Assembly (NCBI GenBank): GCA_038040385.1
Contig: JBBPII010000012.1
Span: 1-64,000 of the forward strand
DNA: 64,000 nt
Reading direction: 5' to 3'
Source: Gilichinskyi gelida
GTDB taxonomy: Bacteria > Acidobacteriota > Thermoanaerobaculia > Gp7-AA8
In this document: positions 6,759 to 15,207 of the stretch, one piece after another
Layout of the letters: each line of letters opens with the position of its first letter
Numbering within the stretch: the first letter of the stretch is position 1
The notes under the pieces: generated by a model
What the model saw: only the letters and a program-made list of their open reading frames with translations
Told to the model about the DNA's origin: nothing
The model's database searches: none
Translations under genes and position numbers: made by a program

Positions 6759-8330
6759 TTACGGCAGAACGCCGGCGTCGAACGCAATCTTTCCGTTGAC
6801 GATGGTCAGCAGGCTCAGCGTGTCCGCCATGCTCGGCGGCCGGACCCTGGACAGGTCCCTCGACAGGATGGCGATGTCGGCGAGCTGGCCGGCGGCGATC
6901 GTCCCCTTGTCGTCCACCTTTTCCGCGAACGCCGACCCCGAGGTGTACGCCCGCAGCGCCTCGGCCACCGAGATCGCCTCGGTCGGCACCGCCGGATGCG
7001 TGACGGCGAAGAAGATGTTGAGGAATGGATTGAGCTCGCCGTCGGAGCCGAAGGCGAGGCGCACGTCCCTGGCCAGCAGCGTCTTGAGGAACATGTAGTC
7101 ACCGTCCGGATAGAAATTGCGGAAGGGGAAGTGCGTCGGGTTCTGGACCACGATGACGCCGAGGCCGGCGGCGTCGCGCATGAGATCGCGGTGCACGCCG
7201 TCGCCGTGCTCGAAGCGCAGGCGCCGCGGGCTCCATTGGGCGGGCGACCCCATCTCCTTCATCACCTTCAGCACCGTCGCCGCGGTGCGGTCGCCGGCCA
7301 CGTGCAGCAGCGGCTGTTCCTGGCGCGAGATCGCGCCGCCGAGCATCTGCCGGATCTGCTCCTCGGTGAAGTTGATCGTTCCGCTGAGGCCCGAGCCGGG
7401 ATACGGCACGCGAAGCGCCGCGCCGCGCTCGATCGGGGTGCCGTCGAGGATCCACTTCACGGCGCGAATCCCGCCGCCCAGGTTGTCCGCGATGTTCAGA
7501 TTGGCCGCATCGGTGATCGGAATACGCATGGTACGGATGCGCACGCGGACCTTGGCCTTCTCGACCAGCGTTTCGAACCGCCGCGCGGCCATCGTCGGCA
7601 TCACCTGCAGCGTGGTGATGCCGAACGCCAGCGCCTGATCGTTGAGCGCGCGGATAGCGTCGATGTTCTCCTGGTCGCCGGTGGAGTCGGCGAGCTTCCG
7701 CAGTAGGCCGTACTGCGCGTACTCGAAGACCTTCCCACTCAACTGCCCCTGCGCGTTGCGATCGAAGGAGCCGCCGATGGGATCGACGGGCGCGCTCCCG
7801 GCGAACGCGTTGAGCGCCGGCGTGCTCAGGATCGCGCCGTGGCCGGTGAACTCGGTCAGCATCACGATGCGGCCGGGAGCGATGGCGTCGATGGCCTGCG
7901 CCGTGGCGTTGTTGTCGAAGAACGCCGGCGCCCCGATGATGCCGAAGATCTGCACGTCGGGAGGCGTCTCGTCGACCGCGCCGGCGATCGCCGCCTGCAC
8001 CTCGCTGAACAGGCTGTCCGGCGTGGTGCTGATGGTGAAGAACGGCGGAAGGGTCTGGAAGTGGACGTGCGCGTCGTTGATGCCGGGGATGACCAGCCGC
8101 CCGCCGGCGTTGATGCGCTTCGTTCCCGGGTCGGCCAGCGCGGAGATCTCCTGGTCCGTTCCCACCGCCGTGATCCGGTTCTCGTTGATGGCCACCGCCT
8201 GGGCGAACGTCGTGGGGCTCTGCGGGGTGAACACGCGACCGTTGAAGATGATGATGTCGGGATTGGGATCTGCGGCGAACGCAGCAACGCCGCAGGCGAG
8301 AAGGACGCCCAGCAAACTCAGCTTTTTCAT
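6759..8330 (-). CDS. Exported YtcJ-like metal-dependent amidohydrolase
   Basis: A 523-residue protein with a signal peptide (MKKLSLLGVLLACGVAAFA). It belongs to the amidohydrolase 3 family: DIIIFNGRVFT start, metal-binding HxH in INDAHVHF, His in LHVAGDRT and RLRFEHGDG, and GSDGELNPF carrying the late Asp. The C-terminal GTIAAGQLADIAIL segment closes the small beta domain. Family members hydrolyse amide or related bonds; the substrate cannot be read from sequence. It sits 13 bases after the ABC permease gene and just before the copper monooxygenase-like gene, all on one strand. The start codon is supported by the signal peptide. Confidence 0.85.
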   Translation of the reverse strand: MKKLSLLGVLLACGVAAFAADPNPDIIIFNGRVFTPQSPTTFAQAVAINENRITAVGTDQEISALADPGTKRINAGGRLVIPGINDAHVHFQTLPPFFTISTTPDSLFSEVQAAIAGAVDETPPDVQIFGIIGAPAFFDNNATAQAIDAIAPGRIVMLTEFTGHGAILSTPALNAFAGSAPVDPIGGSFDRNAQGQLSGKVFEYAQYGLLRKLADSTGDQENIDAIRALNDQALAFGITTLQVMPTMAARRFETLVEKAKVRVRIRTMRIPITDAANLNIADNLGGGIRAVKWILDGTPIERGAALRVPYPGSGLSGTINFTEEQIRQMLGGAISRQEQPLLHVAGDRTAATVLKVMKEMGSPAQWSPRRLRFEHGDGVHRDLMRDAAGLGVIVVQNPTHFPFRNFYPDGDYMFLKTLLARDVRLAFGSDGELNPFLNIFFAVTHPAVPTEAISVAEALRAYTSGSAFAEKVDDKGTIAAGQLADIAILSRDLSRVRPPSMADTLSLLTIVNGKIAFDAGVLP

Positions 8331-8342
8331 GATGGCGCGACT

Positions 8343-10841
8343 TTACTCCGTCTTCAGCGCGGCTGCGAGCGGGATGCGCCGCGCCAGCCGCGACGGCACC
8401 ATCCCCGCCGCCAGCGCCGCCGCGAAGGTCACCGCGAGCGAGGTGGCGATCAGCCGCACCGGCGCGTGGAACTCGATGGTCCAGCCGAACGACTGCTTGT
8501 TGATCACGTAGATCAGGATCCACGAGAGGACATAGCCCATGGCCAAACCGGCGACAGTGGATGTGATCCCCAGGACCGCCGATTCGAGCACCAGCATCCG
8601 CCGCACCTCGGCCACGGTCATGCCGAGGACGCGCAGCAGCGCGAGCTCGCGCGTCCGCTCGATGATCAGCGCGGCGAGGGTATTCACGATCCCCAGCACC
8701 GCGACGACGATGGCCACCGCCAGCAACGCGTACGTGATCAGGAAGGTCTGGTCGAAGATGTTCATCACCTCGGCGCGCACCTCGCCGTTGGTCACGGTGA
8801 AGGCGTGGTACTTCGGCCCGAAGCGCTGCTCCAGCTCCCGCCGCGCCCACTGCACGTCGACGCCCGGGCGCAGGTAGATGACGACGGTGTTGATGGTGTC
8901 GTCGTCATACAGACGGGTGTAGATCCGCCGGTCCATGAAGACCACGCCGCGGTCGTTCGAGTAGTCGCGGTAAACGCCGGTGATGCGAAAGCTCGCCACG
9001 CCGCGCGCCACCGGAAGGGTGACGACGTCGCCGACGCCCTTGCTGAATTTCGTGGCGAAGCTCTCGGAGACCAGGACGCCGTCGCGGGCCATGACTCCGG
9101 CGACCATCGGCAGATCGCCGCGCCGCATGGCCACATCGGTGTCGCCGCTGCCGACGAAGATGATCGCGTCGCCGTAGGTCACGTCGCGGCCGCGGATGCG
9201 ATCGAACGCGGCGATGAACGGGACCTTCTCCAGATCCGCGCTGATCGCGTTCGGGAACACGGCCACCTGCGCGTTCGACAGCCCCTTCGCCGGCCGCAGC
9301 CAGAGGTCGGAGCTGACGGTCTGGTCCACCCACACGCGCACCGTCTCGCGGAAGCTGCCGACCATCAGCGCGACGGCGACCATCATCCCGATGGCCAGCG
9401 ACAGCGCGGCCGTGGCGATCGAGGTGCGGCGCAGCGACGCCGGAATGGACGCCGAGGCGAGCTGCCCGACTATGCCGAACGTTGCGCGGAACGGCCCGCG
9501 CAACAGGCGCGAGGTCGCCGTCACGATCATCGGCGCCAGCGCGGAGAAGCCGATGATGACCAGCAGCACCGCCGCGTACCCGCCCACCGCGACGTTCCCG
9601 ACGGGCGGGAGGCGGGTGGCGAGGGCGGCGAGGAGGAAGGAGAGGAGCGCGATCGTTGCCAGTTGCCAGTTGCCAGTTGCCGGCAACGGGGAACGGGCAA
9701 CGGGCAACAAAACTCCCGGCCGCACGTGCGCGGCCTCCATCGACGGCTGGATCGCCGACGCCAGCGACAGAATCGTCCCCACCGCCACGCCGACGATGAT
9801 GATCCCCGGCGTCAGCGCGATGGCCTCCGGCTGCGAGGTCACGTAGAGCGCGTTCACCGTCCGCCCGATCATCTTCAGGATGGCGAACGCCAGTCCGCGT
9901 CCCAGGGCGATGCCGATCGCCGAACCGACCGCGCCGAACACCAGGCCCTCGATCACGAACGCGGCGAAGATCTGCCGTGCCGATGCGCCGAGGGTCTTGA
10001 AGACGCCGACGTCCTTGCGCCGCCGCAGGATGGAGATCAGCACGGTGTTGTAGACGAGGAACATGCCGACCAGCAGCGCCACGCCGGCCAGCGCGAAGAG
10101 GTTGACGCGAAACGCGCGCAGCATGTTCTCCACCCGCTCGTTGCGCCGCGACGGGCGCTCGAGGCGCGCGTTGGAGGGGACGAGCTTCGCGATGGCGGGG
10201 ACCACGCCGTCCGGCACGATCAGGTCGATGCGCGTGAGCCGCCCGGCCAGCCCGAAGCTCGCCTGCGCCGCGGCGATGTCGACGATGACGATCGCGCCGT
10301 TGAACGCGGTGGCCGGGCCGCGGGCCTCGAGGATGCCGCGCACGATCATCGTCTTCGACACGCCGCCGACGTTGAGCGCGAGCGGCGACCCGAGGCGCAG
10401 GCCGTGCTCGCGGGCGTAGACCTCGGGGACGATCGCCGCGTCGTCGCGGAAGAGCGCCCAGCCCTCCGCATTCACCTTGGCGTAGCGATAGTCGCGGAAG
10501 TGCAGGTCCGACATCAGATCGACGCCGAGCAGGCGCACCGGCGTCTGCCACGCCTCGGCCACGCCATCGACGTCGATCACCGGCGCGAAGCGCACCCCGC
10601 GCGCCCAAAGCGGCTGCAGCGCCAGCAGGAGGTTCTCGTCAAGACCGGTGTCGGAGACGATCTGATAGTTCGCCCGCCCGGCGACGGCGTCGACCGACTC
10701 GCGGAAGGCGCGTAGCGCGCTCTGGTTCGACAGCGCGATGGCTACCACCACCGCCACCCCCACGGCGATGCCGAGGACCGTGAGCGCGGTGCGGAGCGTC
10801 TCGCGCAGGATGGGGCGAAATACCAGGGCGCGCAGGATCAC
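8343..10841 (-). CDS. ABC transporter permease with two FtsX-like domains
   Basis: An 832-residue inner-membrane protein. TM1 is at about 15-38 (ALTVLGIAVGVAVVVAIAL), then a MacB-type periplasmic domain to about 240. Three spans form the first FtsX domain, near 248-370. A second unit repeats this: a TM, a periplasmic domain at about 480-690, and a last FtsX domain ending PSRLARRIPLAAALKTE. This ten-span, double-unit layout is that of lipoprotein or peptide-export permeases (YbbP/LolCE-like). The ATPase is the next gene upstream (10957-11631). The start is a GTG at 10841. A repeat is inserted in frame at about residues 378-395, between the two units. Confidence 0.88.
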   Translation of the reverse strand: MILRALVFRPILRETLRTALTVLGIAVGVAVVVAIALSNQSALRAFRESVDAVAGRANYQIVSDTGLDENLLLALQPLWARGVRFAPVIDVDGVAEAWQTPVRLLGVDLMSDLHFRDYRYAKVNAEGWALFRDDAAIVPEVYAREHGLRLGSPLALNVGGVSKTMIVRGILEARGPATAFNGAIVIVDIAAAQASFGLAGRLTRIDLIVPDGVVPAIAKLVPSNARLERPSRRNERVENMLRAFRVNLFALAGVALLVGMFLVYNTVLISILRRRKDVGVFKTLGASARQIFAAFVIEGLVFGAVGSAIGIALGRGLAFAILKMIGRTVNALYVTSQPEAIALTPGIIIVGVAVGTILSLASAIQPSMEAAHVRPGVLLPVARSPLPATGNWQLATIALLSFLLAALATRLPPVGNVAVGGYAAVLLVIIGFSALAPMIVTATSRLLRGPFRATFGIVGQLASASIPASLRRTSIATAALSLAIGMMVAVALMVGSFRETVRVWVDQTVSSDLWLRPAKGLSNAQVAVFPNAISADLEKVPFIAAFDRIRGRDVTYGDAIIFVGSGDTDVAMRRGDLPMVAGVMARDGVLVSESFATKFSKGVGDVVTLPVARGVASFRITGVYRDYSNDRGVVFMDRRIYTRLYDDDTINTVVIYLRPGVDVQWARRELEQRFGPKYHAFTVTNGEVRAEVMNIFDQTFLITYALLAVAIVVAVLGIVNTLAALIIERTRELALLRVLGMTVAEVRRMLVLESAVLGITSTVAGLAMGYVLSWILIYVINKQSFGWTIEFHAPVRLIATSLAVTFAAALAAGMVPSRLARRIPLAAALKTE
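9655..9708. repeat. GTTGCC / GGCAAC tandem and inverted repeat inside the permease gene
   Basis: Four GTTGCC-type units spaced by CA are followed by inverted GGCAACGG units, giving a hairpin-capable block inside the permease reading frame. It is translated in frame as a PVARSPLPATGNWQLAT stretch, in the loop between the two permease halves. A related GTTGTCA block lies at 16205-16247 after moaA. Confidence 0.8.
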
Positions 10842-10845
10842 GAGC

Positions 10846-10949
10846 CCTCACCCGGCGCTTCGCGCCACCCTCTCCCGCAAGCGGGAGAGGGACATCTACT
10901 TCCCTTCTCCCGCGTGAGCGGGAGAAGGTGCCCGAAGGGCGGATGAGGG
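10846..10949. repeat. Palindromic intergenic repeat (CCCTCACCC...GGTGAGGG family)
   Basis: Two hairpins, CCCTCTCCCGC/GCGGGAGAGGG and CTTCTCCCGC/GCGGGAGAAG, sit between outer CCTCACCC and GGATGAGGG arms. The block separates the ABC ATPase and permease genes. Relatives occur at 16428-16470, 39190-39272 and 49308-49370. Confidence 0.85.
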
Positions 10950-10956
10950 TCGAGCC

Positions 10957-11631
10957 TCATGCCACCACCCGCCCGTCCGCGATCTGCACCACGTAATCGC
11001 CGCGCGCCGCCGCCCGATCCGAATGCGTGGCCATGATCACCGTCGGGCGCCGCGCGTCGTGCACGCGGCGCAAGAGATCGAGGATCATCTCGCCGTTGCG
11101 GGAGTCGAGATTGCCGGTCGGCTCGTCGGCCAGGATCAGCGGCGGGCGGTGGACGATGGCGCGTCCGATGGCCACGCGCTGCATCTCACCGCCGGAGAGC
11201 TCATTCGGATAGTGCCTGGCGCGCGGCGTCAGCCCGATCTCGTCGAGCACCTCGTCCACGCGGTCCGCTGTCGCGTCGCGCGGCACGCCGATCAGCGACA
11301 GCGGAAAGGCGATGTTCTCCCGCACGTTGAGCGTGGGGATCAGATTGAAGAACTGGAAGACGTAACCGATGGATATCCGCCGGATCATCGTCAGCCGCTT
11401 CTCGTCGAGCAGCGACGTCTCCGTGTCGTCGAGGAACACCCGACCGGTGGTCGGCTTATCCACCGCTCCGATGAGATTGAGCAGCGTCGACTTGCCGCTG
11501 CCCGACGCGCCCATGAGCACCGCGAAGTCGCCGGAGATGATGTCGAGCGAGACGTCGTCGAGCACCTGGACGGGCGCGGATTCGTCGGTGGCGGCATAGG
11601 AATGGCTTACGTGATCGAGGCGGACGCGCAC
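10957..11631 (-). CDS. ABC transporter ATP-binding protein (LolD/MacB type)
   Basis: A 224-residue ATPase. Walker A is GASGSGKST (about 43-51), the Q-loop is in YVFQFFNLIPTLNV, the signature is LSGGEMQRVAIGRA, Walker B is LILADEPTGNLD, and the H-loop is MATHS. These features, notably EPTGNLDS, are typical of the LolD/MacB/FtsE group. The frame is open upstream, but homology begins at VRVRLDHVSHSY, so I use the GTG at 11631. It is co-directional with the FtsX-type permease downstream, from which a palindromic repeat separates it. Together they would move a lipid, lipoprotein or peptide substrate across or out of the inner membrane. Confidence 0.88.
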   Translation of the reverse strand: MRVRLDHVSHSYAATDESAPVQVLDDVSLDIISGDFAVLMGASGSGKSTLLNLIGAVDKPTTGRVFLDDTETSLLDEKRLTMIRRISIGYVFQFFNLIPTLNVRENIAFPLSLIGVPRDATADRVDEVLDEIGLTPRARHYPNELSGGEMQRVAIGRAIVHRPPLILADEPTGNLDSRNGEMILDLLRRVHDARRPTVIMATHSDRAAARGDYVVQIADGRVVA

Positions 11632-11680
11632 GGGAGCATTGTAGAGATGACGGTGATAGTCTCCACCGAGGAGGTTCGCA

Positions 11681-11956
11681 ATGACCGACACCACCGACAC
11701 CGCCGGAGCTGAAGAGGGCGGAGGCCGCTTCGGCAAGGCCAAAGAATTCGTCAATGAGAAATACTCCGCGGCTTCCGAGGCCGCGCGCAACCAGTACAAC
11801 CGCGTGCGCGAGAAGGTCGAGGACATCGACTTCGGCGCCGTCACCGATCAGGTCCGCAGCTACGTCCGCTCCAACCCCGGGAAGGCGCTCCTGATCTCCG
11901 TCGGCGTCGGATTCCTCATCGGCCTCCTGCTGCGCTCGAACGACCGCGAGGACTAG
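11681..11956 (+). CDS. Small membrane protein, ElaB/YqjD (DUF883)-like
   Basis: A 91-residue protein with a charged, helical N-terminal two thirds (FVNEKYSAASEAARNQYNRVREKVED). One membrane span at about 69-84 (ALLISVGVGFLIGLLL) is followed by a short RSNDRED tail, as in ElaB/YqjD/DUF883 proteins. Those are inner-membrane proteins, some of which bind ribosomes in stationary phase. The ATG follows a strong GAGGAGG site. It is divergent from the ABC ATPase gene (49 bases between starts) and is followed after 2 bases by another small membrane protein. Confidence 0.75.
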   Translation: MTDTTDTAGAEEGGGRFGKAKEFVNEKYSAASEAARNQYNRVREKVEDIDFGAVTDQVRSYVRSNPGKALLISVGVGFLIGLLLRSNDRED

Positions 11957-11958
11957 CA

Positions 11959-12291
11959 ATGACCACCCCCGACTCTGAAGATCACGAGCGCTCCGCCGCC
12001 GGTATGGATTACGACTTCCCCCTGCGCGAGAAGGCGTCGAAACTCGGCAACGCGCTGGTGGACAGCGGTCCGGAGGCCTTTTTCGACGAGATCGAGAACC
12101 TGCTGCCGGAGAGCTGGCGCGAGCACATCCAGACCTTCCCCCTCGCCGCGGTCATCCTCGGCGTCGGCGTCGGCGTCTGGTTGGGGATGCGCAAGGGCGA
12201 CGAGATCATCGCCGCCGGGACGTCGATGATCACCGCCGCCGCGATTTCCAACGTCACCAACGTGATGGAGCGCGCCACCGGACAGGCGTGA
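11959..12291 (+). CDS. Small membrane protein of unknown function
   Basis: A 110-residue protein. The N-terminal 60 residues are acidic and helical (DSGPEAFFDEIENLLPESW). One or two membrane spans follow (FPLAAVILGVGVGVWLGM near 61-78, and a weaker Ala-rich helix near 85-100). It starts two bases after the DUF883-like gene and is probably its operon partner. Both have the cytoplasmic-helix-plus-anchor plan. No family recognised. Confidence 0.65.
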   Translation: MTTPDSEDHERSAAGMDYDFPLREKASKLGNALVDSGPEAFFDEIENLLPESWREHIQTFPLAAVILGVGVGVWLGMRKGDEIIAAGTSMITAAAISNVTNVMERATGQA

Positions 12292-12309
12292 CCGGTACAA
12301 TGTCCGCGG

Positions 12310-12756
12310 ATGGAGACTCGGCCGCTTCCCCTTCCACTACCCGACTACGGACATCACCATCTCCCGTCCCTGGCGGATGAGATCCACCGGAGCTACTTCT
12401 TCAAGCACGCGCCGCTGTCCGTCAAATGGGGACAGCAGATCGCGCGCAAGCGGCGCCGCTCCATCCGCCTCGGCTCGTACAACCACTACACGAATGAGAT
12501 TCGCATCCACCCGCTGCTGAACTCGCCGGCCATCCCCACGTTTTTCATCCAGTCGATCATCCACCACGAATACCTCCACCACATCCTCGGCGCGAACCAC
12601 AACCGGAAGTTCCACGCCCACGAGCGCCAGTTCCGCTACCACCGCGAGGCGAAGGAGTGGATCCGCCGGAATCTCTTCCTGCTGCTGGGGTTGAAGCGCC
12701 GCGCGGCCGTGGCGCCGCCGCCGGTCGCGCTGCCGCCGCAGATGGCGCTGTTCTGA
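12310..12756 (+). CDS. SprT-like zinc metalloprotease domain protein
   Basis: A 148-residue protein. The zinc site is HHEYLHH (HExxH-like with Glu) at about residues 86-92, and a third ligand may be in HNRKFHAHERQF. Upstream, SIRLGSYNHYTNEIRIHPLLN matches the strand-turn pattern of SprT/WLM-type peptidases. The C-terminus ends with a basic, proline-rich tail. No signal peptide is seen, so it is probably cytoplasmic. SprT-like proteins include DNA-protein crosslink proteases; whether this one acts so is unknown. It starts 19 bases after the small membrane protein gene. Confidence 0.7.
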   Translation: METRPLPLPLPDYGHHHLPSLADEIHRSYFFKHAPLSVKWGQQIARKRRRSIRLGSYNHYTNEIRIHPLLNSPAIPTFFIQSIIHHEYLHHILGANHNRKFHAHERQFRYHREAKEWIRRNLFLLLGLKRRAAVAPPPVALPPQMALF

Positions 12757-12858
12757 GGGGGTCTCGCGGTTGCGGGGTTTCGCGGTTGCGGGGTTTCGCG
12801 GTTGCGGGGTGGGCGGGGCCACGAAACCTCGCAACCTCGCAACCTCGCAACCCCCCAC
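12757..12858. repeat. Inverted tandem repeat (GGTTTCGCGGTTGCG / CGCAACCTCGCAACC)
   Basis: Three copies of a CGCGGTTGCGGGGTTT unit face three CGCAACCTCG units across a short GGGCGGGGCC centre, forming a long imperfect hairpin between two co-directional genes. Relatives are at 55431-55484 and 62395-62484. Confidence 0.85.
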
Positions 12859-12917
12859 CCCCCGCTAACCTTTTCCTCCCCCGCGCGTACTTAGCCCCGA
12901 ACAGCAGGAGGAATCTC

Positions 12918-13907
12918 ATGCACCGCATTCGCACCGCCGTCATCGCGGGCGCGCTCGGGCTTCTCGCCGTCACCGCCGCCCAGGCGTCCATCGACAACAC
13001 CGTCCACAAGACCTTCAACGTCGCCCAAGGCGGCACGCTCATCATCGACGCCGACCTCGGCGACATCAGCGTCAACGCCGGAGGCACGGGCGGCGTGAGC
13101 GTCGACGTCATCCGCCGCGCGCGCACCTCCAGCAAGTCGCGCGCGGACGAGCTGTTCCGCAAGTTCGACCTCTCGTTCGGGCAGGAGGGGAACAACGTCC
13201 GGGTGACGGGCAAATACGACCACCCCTTCCGCTTTTTCGATTTCTTCGGCAATGACCTCGAGGTCAAGTTCGTGGTCACCGTCCCGGCGCGCTACAACGT
13301 GCAGCTCAACACCGCGGGCGGCGACATCCACGTCGGCGATCTGAACGGCGAAGTGCGGGCCAAGACCTCCGGCGGCGATCTCGACCTCGGGCGCATCAAC
13401 GGCGTCGTCGATGCGCGGACCTCCGGCGGCGACGTGAACATCGCCTCCGCCCACACCACCGTCACGCTGGGCACCTCGGGCGGCGACGTGGCGGTCGGCA
13501 ACGCCGACGGGAACCTCACCGCCAGGACCTCCGGCGGCGACATCGACATCAAGCGCGCCGCCGGCAACCTCGTCGCCCACACCTCGGGCGGCTCGATCAC
13601 CATCGGCGAAGCGCACGGCATCATCGACGCCTCGACCTCCGGCGGCTCGATCCAGGCCCGCATGGCGCAGCAGCCTCACGGCGACTCGCAGCTCAAGACT
13701 TCCGGCGGCGGCATCACGCTGACCGTCGCGGCGAACGTGGCCCTCGACCTCGACGCGCACACCAGCGGCGGCGACATCGAGACCGACGTGCCGGTCACCC
13801 TCCTCGGCAAGCAGAGCGAGTCGACCCTCAACGGGAAGCTCAACGGCGGCGGCCCGCGGGTGGTGCTGCGCAGCTCCGGCGGGGACATCCGGCTGCGGAA
13901 AATGTAG
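12918..13907 (+). CDS. Exported DUF4097-type beta-repeat protein
   Basis: A 329-residue protein with a signal peptide (MHRIRTAVIAGALGLLAVTAAQA). After a starting domain, residues about 130-329 are built of repeats of about 18-20 residues with a conserved TSGGD/TSGGS turn, seen eight or more times (KTSGGDLDL, ARTSGGDVNI, GTSGGDVAV and so on). This is the right-handed beta-solenoid pattern of DUF4097/DUF2807 proteins. The ATG follows AGGAGG at good spacing; the frame is open upstream, but that part overlaps the SprT-like gene and the repeat. Function is unknown; such proteins are often regulated by envelope-stress systems. Confidence 0.85.
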   Translation: MHRIRTAVIAGALGLLAVTAAQASIDNTVHKTFNVAQGGTLIIDADLGDISVNAGGTGGVSVDVIRRARTSSKSRADELFRKFDLSFGQEGNNVRVTGKYDHPFRFFDFFGNDLEVKFVVTVPARYNVQLNTAGGDIHVGDLNGEVRAKTSGGDLDLGRINGVVDARTSGGDVNIASAHTTVTLGTSGGDVAVGNADGNLTARTSGGDIDIKRAAGNLVAHTSGGSITIGEAHGIIDASTSGGSIQARMAQQPHGDSQLKTSGGGITLTVAANVALDLDAHTSGGDIETDVPVTLLGKQSESTLNGKLNGGGPRVVLRSSGGDIRLRKM

Positions 13908-13951
13908 GCCGATGTTCGCCGTTGGCGAACCGCTATAAACTGCGCGGCGCC

Positions 13952-14425
13952 ATGCCGATCGACGACGCGCAGTTCAAACTGGCGCTCTCGCATTTCGCCA
14001 GCGGCGTGACCGTGGTGACCACCGAGCACGAGGGAAACAAGTACGGGATGACCGTGGCGTCGTTCGCCTCGCTGTCGCTGCACCCGCCGCTGGTGCTGGT
14101 GTGCGTCGAGAAGAGCGTCAAGACGCACGACGCCATCGCCGCCGCCGGCAAATTCGGGGTCAGCATCCTGTCGCAGGAGCAGAGCGACATCTCCTCGAAG
14201 TTCGCCTCGCGCAGCGACGACAAGTTCGCCGGCGTCGACGTCACCCGCGGCGAGCTCGGCGTGCCGCTGATCGCGAACTCGCTCACCACGATGGAGTGCA
14301 CGCTGCGCGAGACGCTGCCGGGCGGCGACCACACCATCTACGTCGGCGAGGTCGTCGACGCCCAGACCCGCGAGGGCATCCCCCTCCTCTACTTTCGCAG
14401 CGGTTATCGCGAGATGCGGGTCTGA
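13952..14425 (+). CDS. Flavin reductase-like FMN-binding protein
   Basis: A 157-residue protein of the flavin reductase domain family. It shows FKLALSHFASGVTVVTT, KYGMTVASFASLSLHPPLVLVCV (the flavin-binding stretch), HDAIAAAGKFGVSILSQEQ, and LPGGDHTIYVGEVVDA. It would reduce FMN or FAD with NAD(P)H or bind flavin for a partner oxygenase. I prefer the ATG at 13952 over the TTG 30 bases upstream, since homology starts at DDAQFKLAL. The stop overlaps the start of the esterase gene (ATGA). Confidence 0.85.
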   Translation: MPIDDAQFKLALSHFASGVTVVTTEHEGNKYGMTVASFASLSLHPPLVLVCVEKSVKTHDAIAAAGKFGVSILSQEQSDISSKFASRSDDKFAGVDVTRGELGVPLIANSLTTMECTLRETLPGGDHTIYVGEVVDAQTREGIPLLYFRSGYREMRV

Positions 14426-15207
14426 TGCGCACCATGCGCGTCACGTTGCGCGAGGCGTTCGCGCGCATGCTGCCCAACCGGCGGCGCGAGATCCGCCGCG
14501 GCGCGATCGAGCGAATCGCATTCGAGGACCGGCTGATCACCGTCTATCTGCCGCACGGCTATGACGGCGGCCGCGCGTACCCCGTGCTGTACATGAAGGA
14601 CGGGCAGAACCTCTTCGACGACGAGCGCTCCTTCGCGCGCCATTCGTGGCGTCTGCACGAGGCGGCGGACGAGGCCATCGGCGCGCGCACCGCCGAGCCG
14701 ATGATCATCGCCGGGATCGATCATGCCGGCGACGCGCGCATCGATGAGTACACTTCCGACGAGTACGCCCACACGCTGCTGAAACGGATCAAGCCGCTCA
14801 TCGAGGCCAAGTACCGCACCAACGGCGCCGCGATCGGCGGCTCCTCCCTCGGCGGCCTCGTCTCGCTGCGCCTCGGACTGAAGTACCCCGACGTCTTCAC
14901 CGCGCTGGCCGCGATGTCGCCGTCGGTGTGGTGGAACGATCGCGTGGTGCTGAAGGAGGTCGACGCCTTCGAAGGCCCCCGCCCGCGCATCTGGCTCGAC
15001 ATCGGCGGCCGCGAAGGGCAGAAGGCGCTTAATGACGCTCGCCTCCTGCGCGAACATCTCGTGGCCAAGGGATGGACCGACGCGGACCTCCGCTACTACG
15101 AAGACCGCCGCGGCGACCACAGCGAGCGCGCCTGGGGCAAGCGCGCGCGGATGATGCTGGAGTTTTTGTTCCCGCCCCGGCCGTTGGATGTCAGCAATGG
15201 CAGTTGA
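14425..15207 (+). CDS. Esterase, enterochelin-esterase (Fes/IroE)-like alpha/beta hydrolase
   Basis: A 260-residue protein. It shows ITVYLPHGYDGGRAYPVLYMKDGQNLFDD, the nucleophile elbow GGSSLGGLVSL (Ser near 139), and a C-terminal GDHSERAW giving the His. These match the putative esterase family that includes siderophore esterases. No signal peptide. It overlaps the flavin reductase gene by one base (ATGA) and runs 20 bases into the moaA start region, so the three genes are probably cotranscribed. The substrate is unknown. Confidence 0.82.
   Translation: MRTMRVTLREAFARMLPNRRREIRRGAIERIAFEDRLITVYLPHGYDGGRAYPVLYMKDGQNLFDDERSFARHSWRLHEAADEAIGARTAEPMIIAGIDHAGDARIDEYTSDEYAHTLLKRIKPLIEAKYRTNGAAIGGSSLGGLVSLRLGLKYPDVFTALAAMSPSVWWNDRVVLKEVDAFEGPRPRIWLDIGGREGQKALNDARLLREHLVAKGWTDADLRYYEDRRGDHSERAWGKRARMMLEFLFPPRPLDVSNGS

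Noticed and set aside
7839..10715. A 958-codon open frame on the plus strand
   Set aside because: Antisense to the amidohydrolase and permease genes, Arg/Asp/His-rich low-information composition; a high-GC shadow frame.
12757..12858. CRISPR-like array from the repeated GGTTTCGCGGTTGCG units
   Set aside because: Units are adjacent without unique spacers and are mirrored; it is an inverted repeat. No cas genes are seen.
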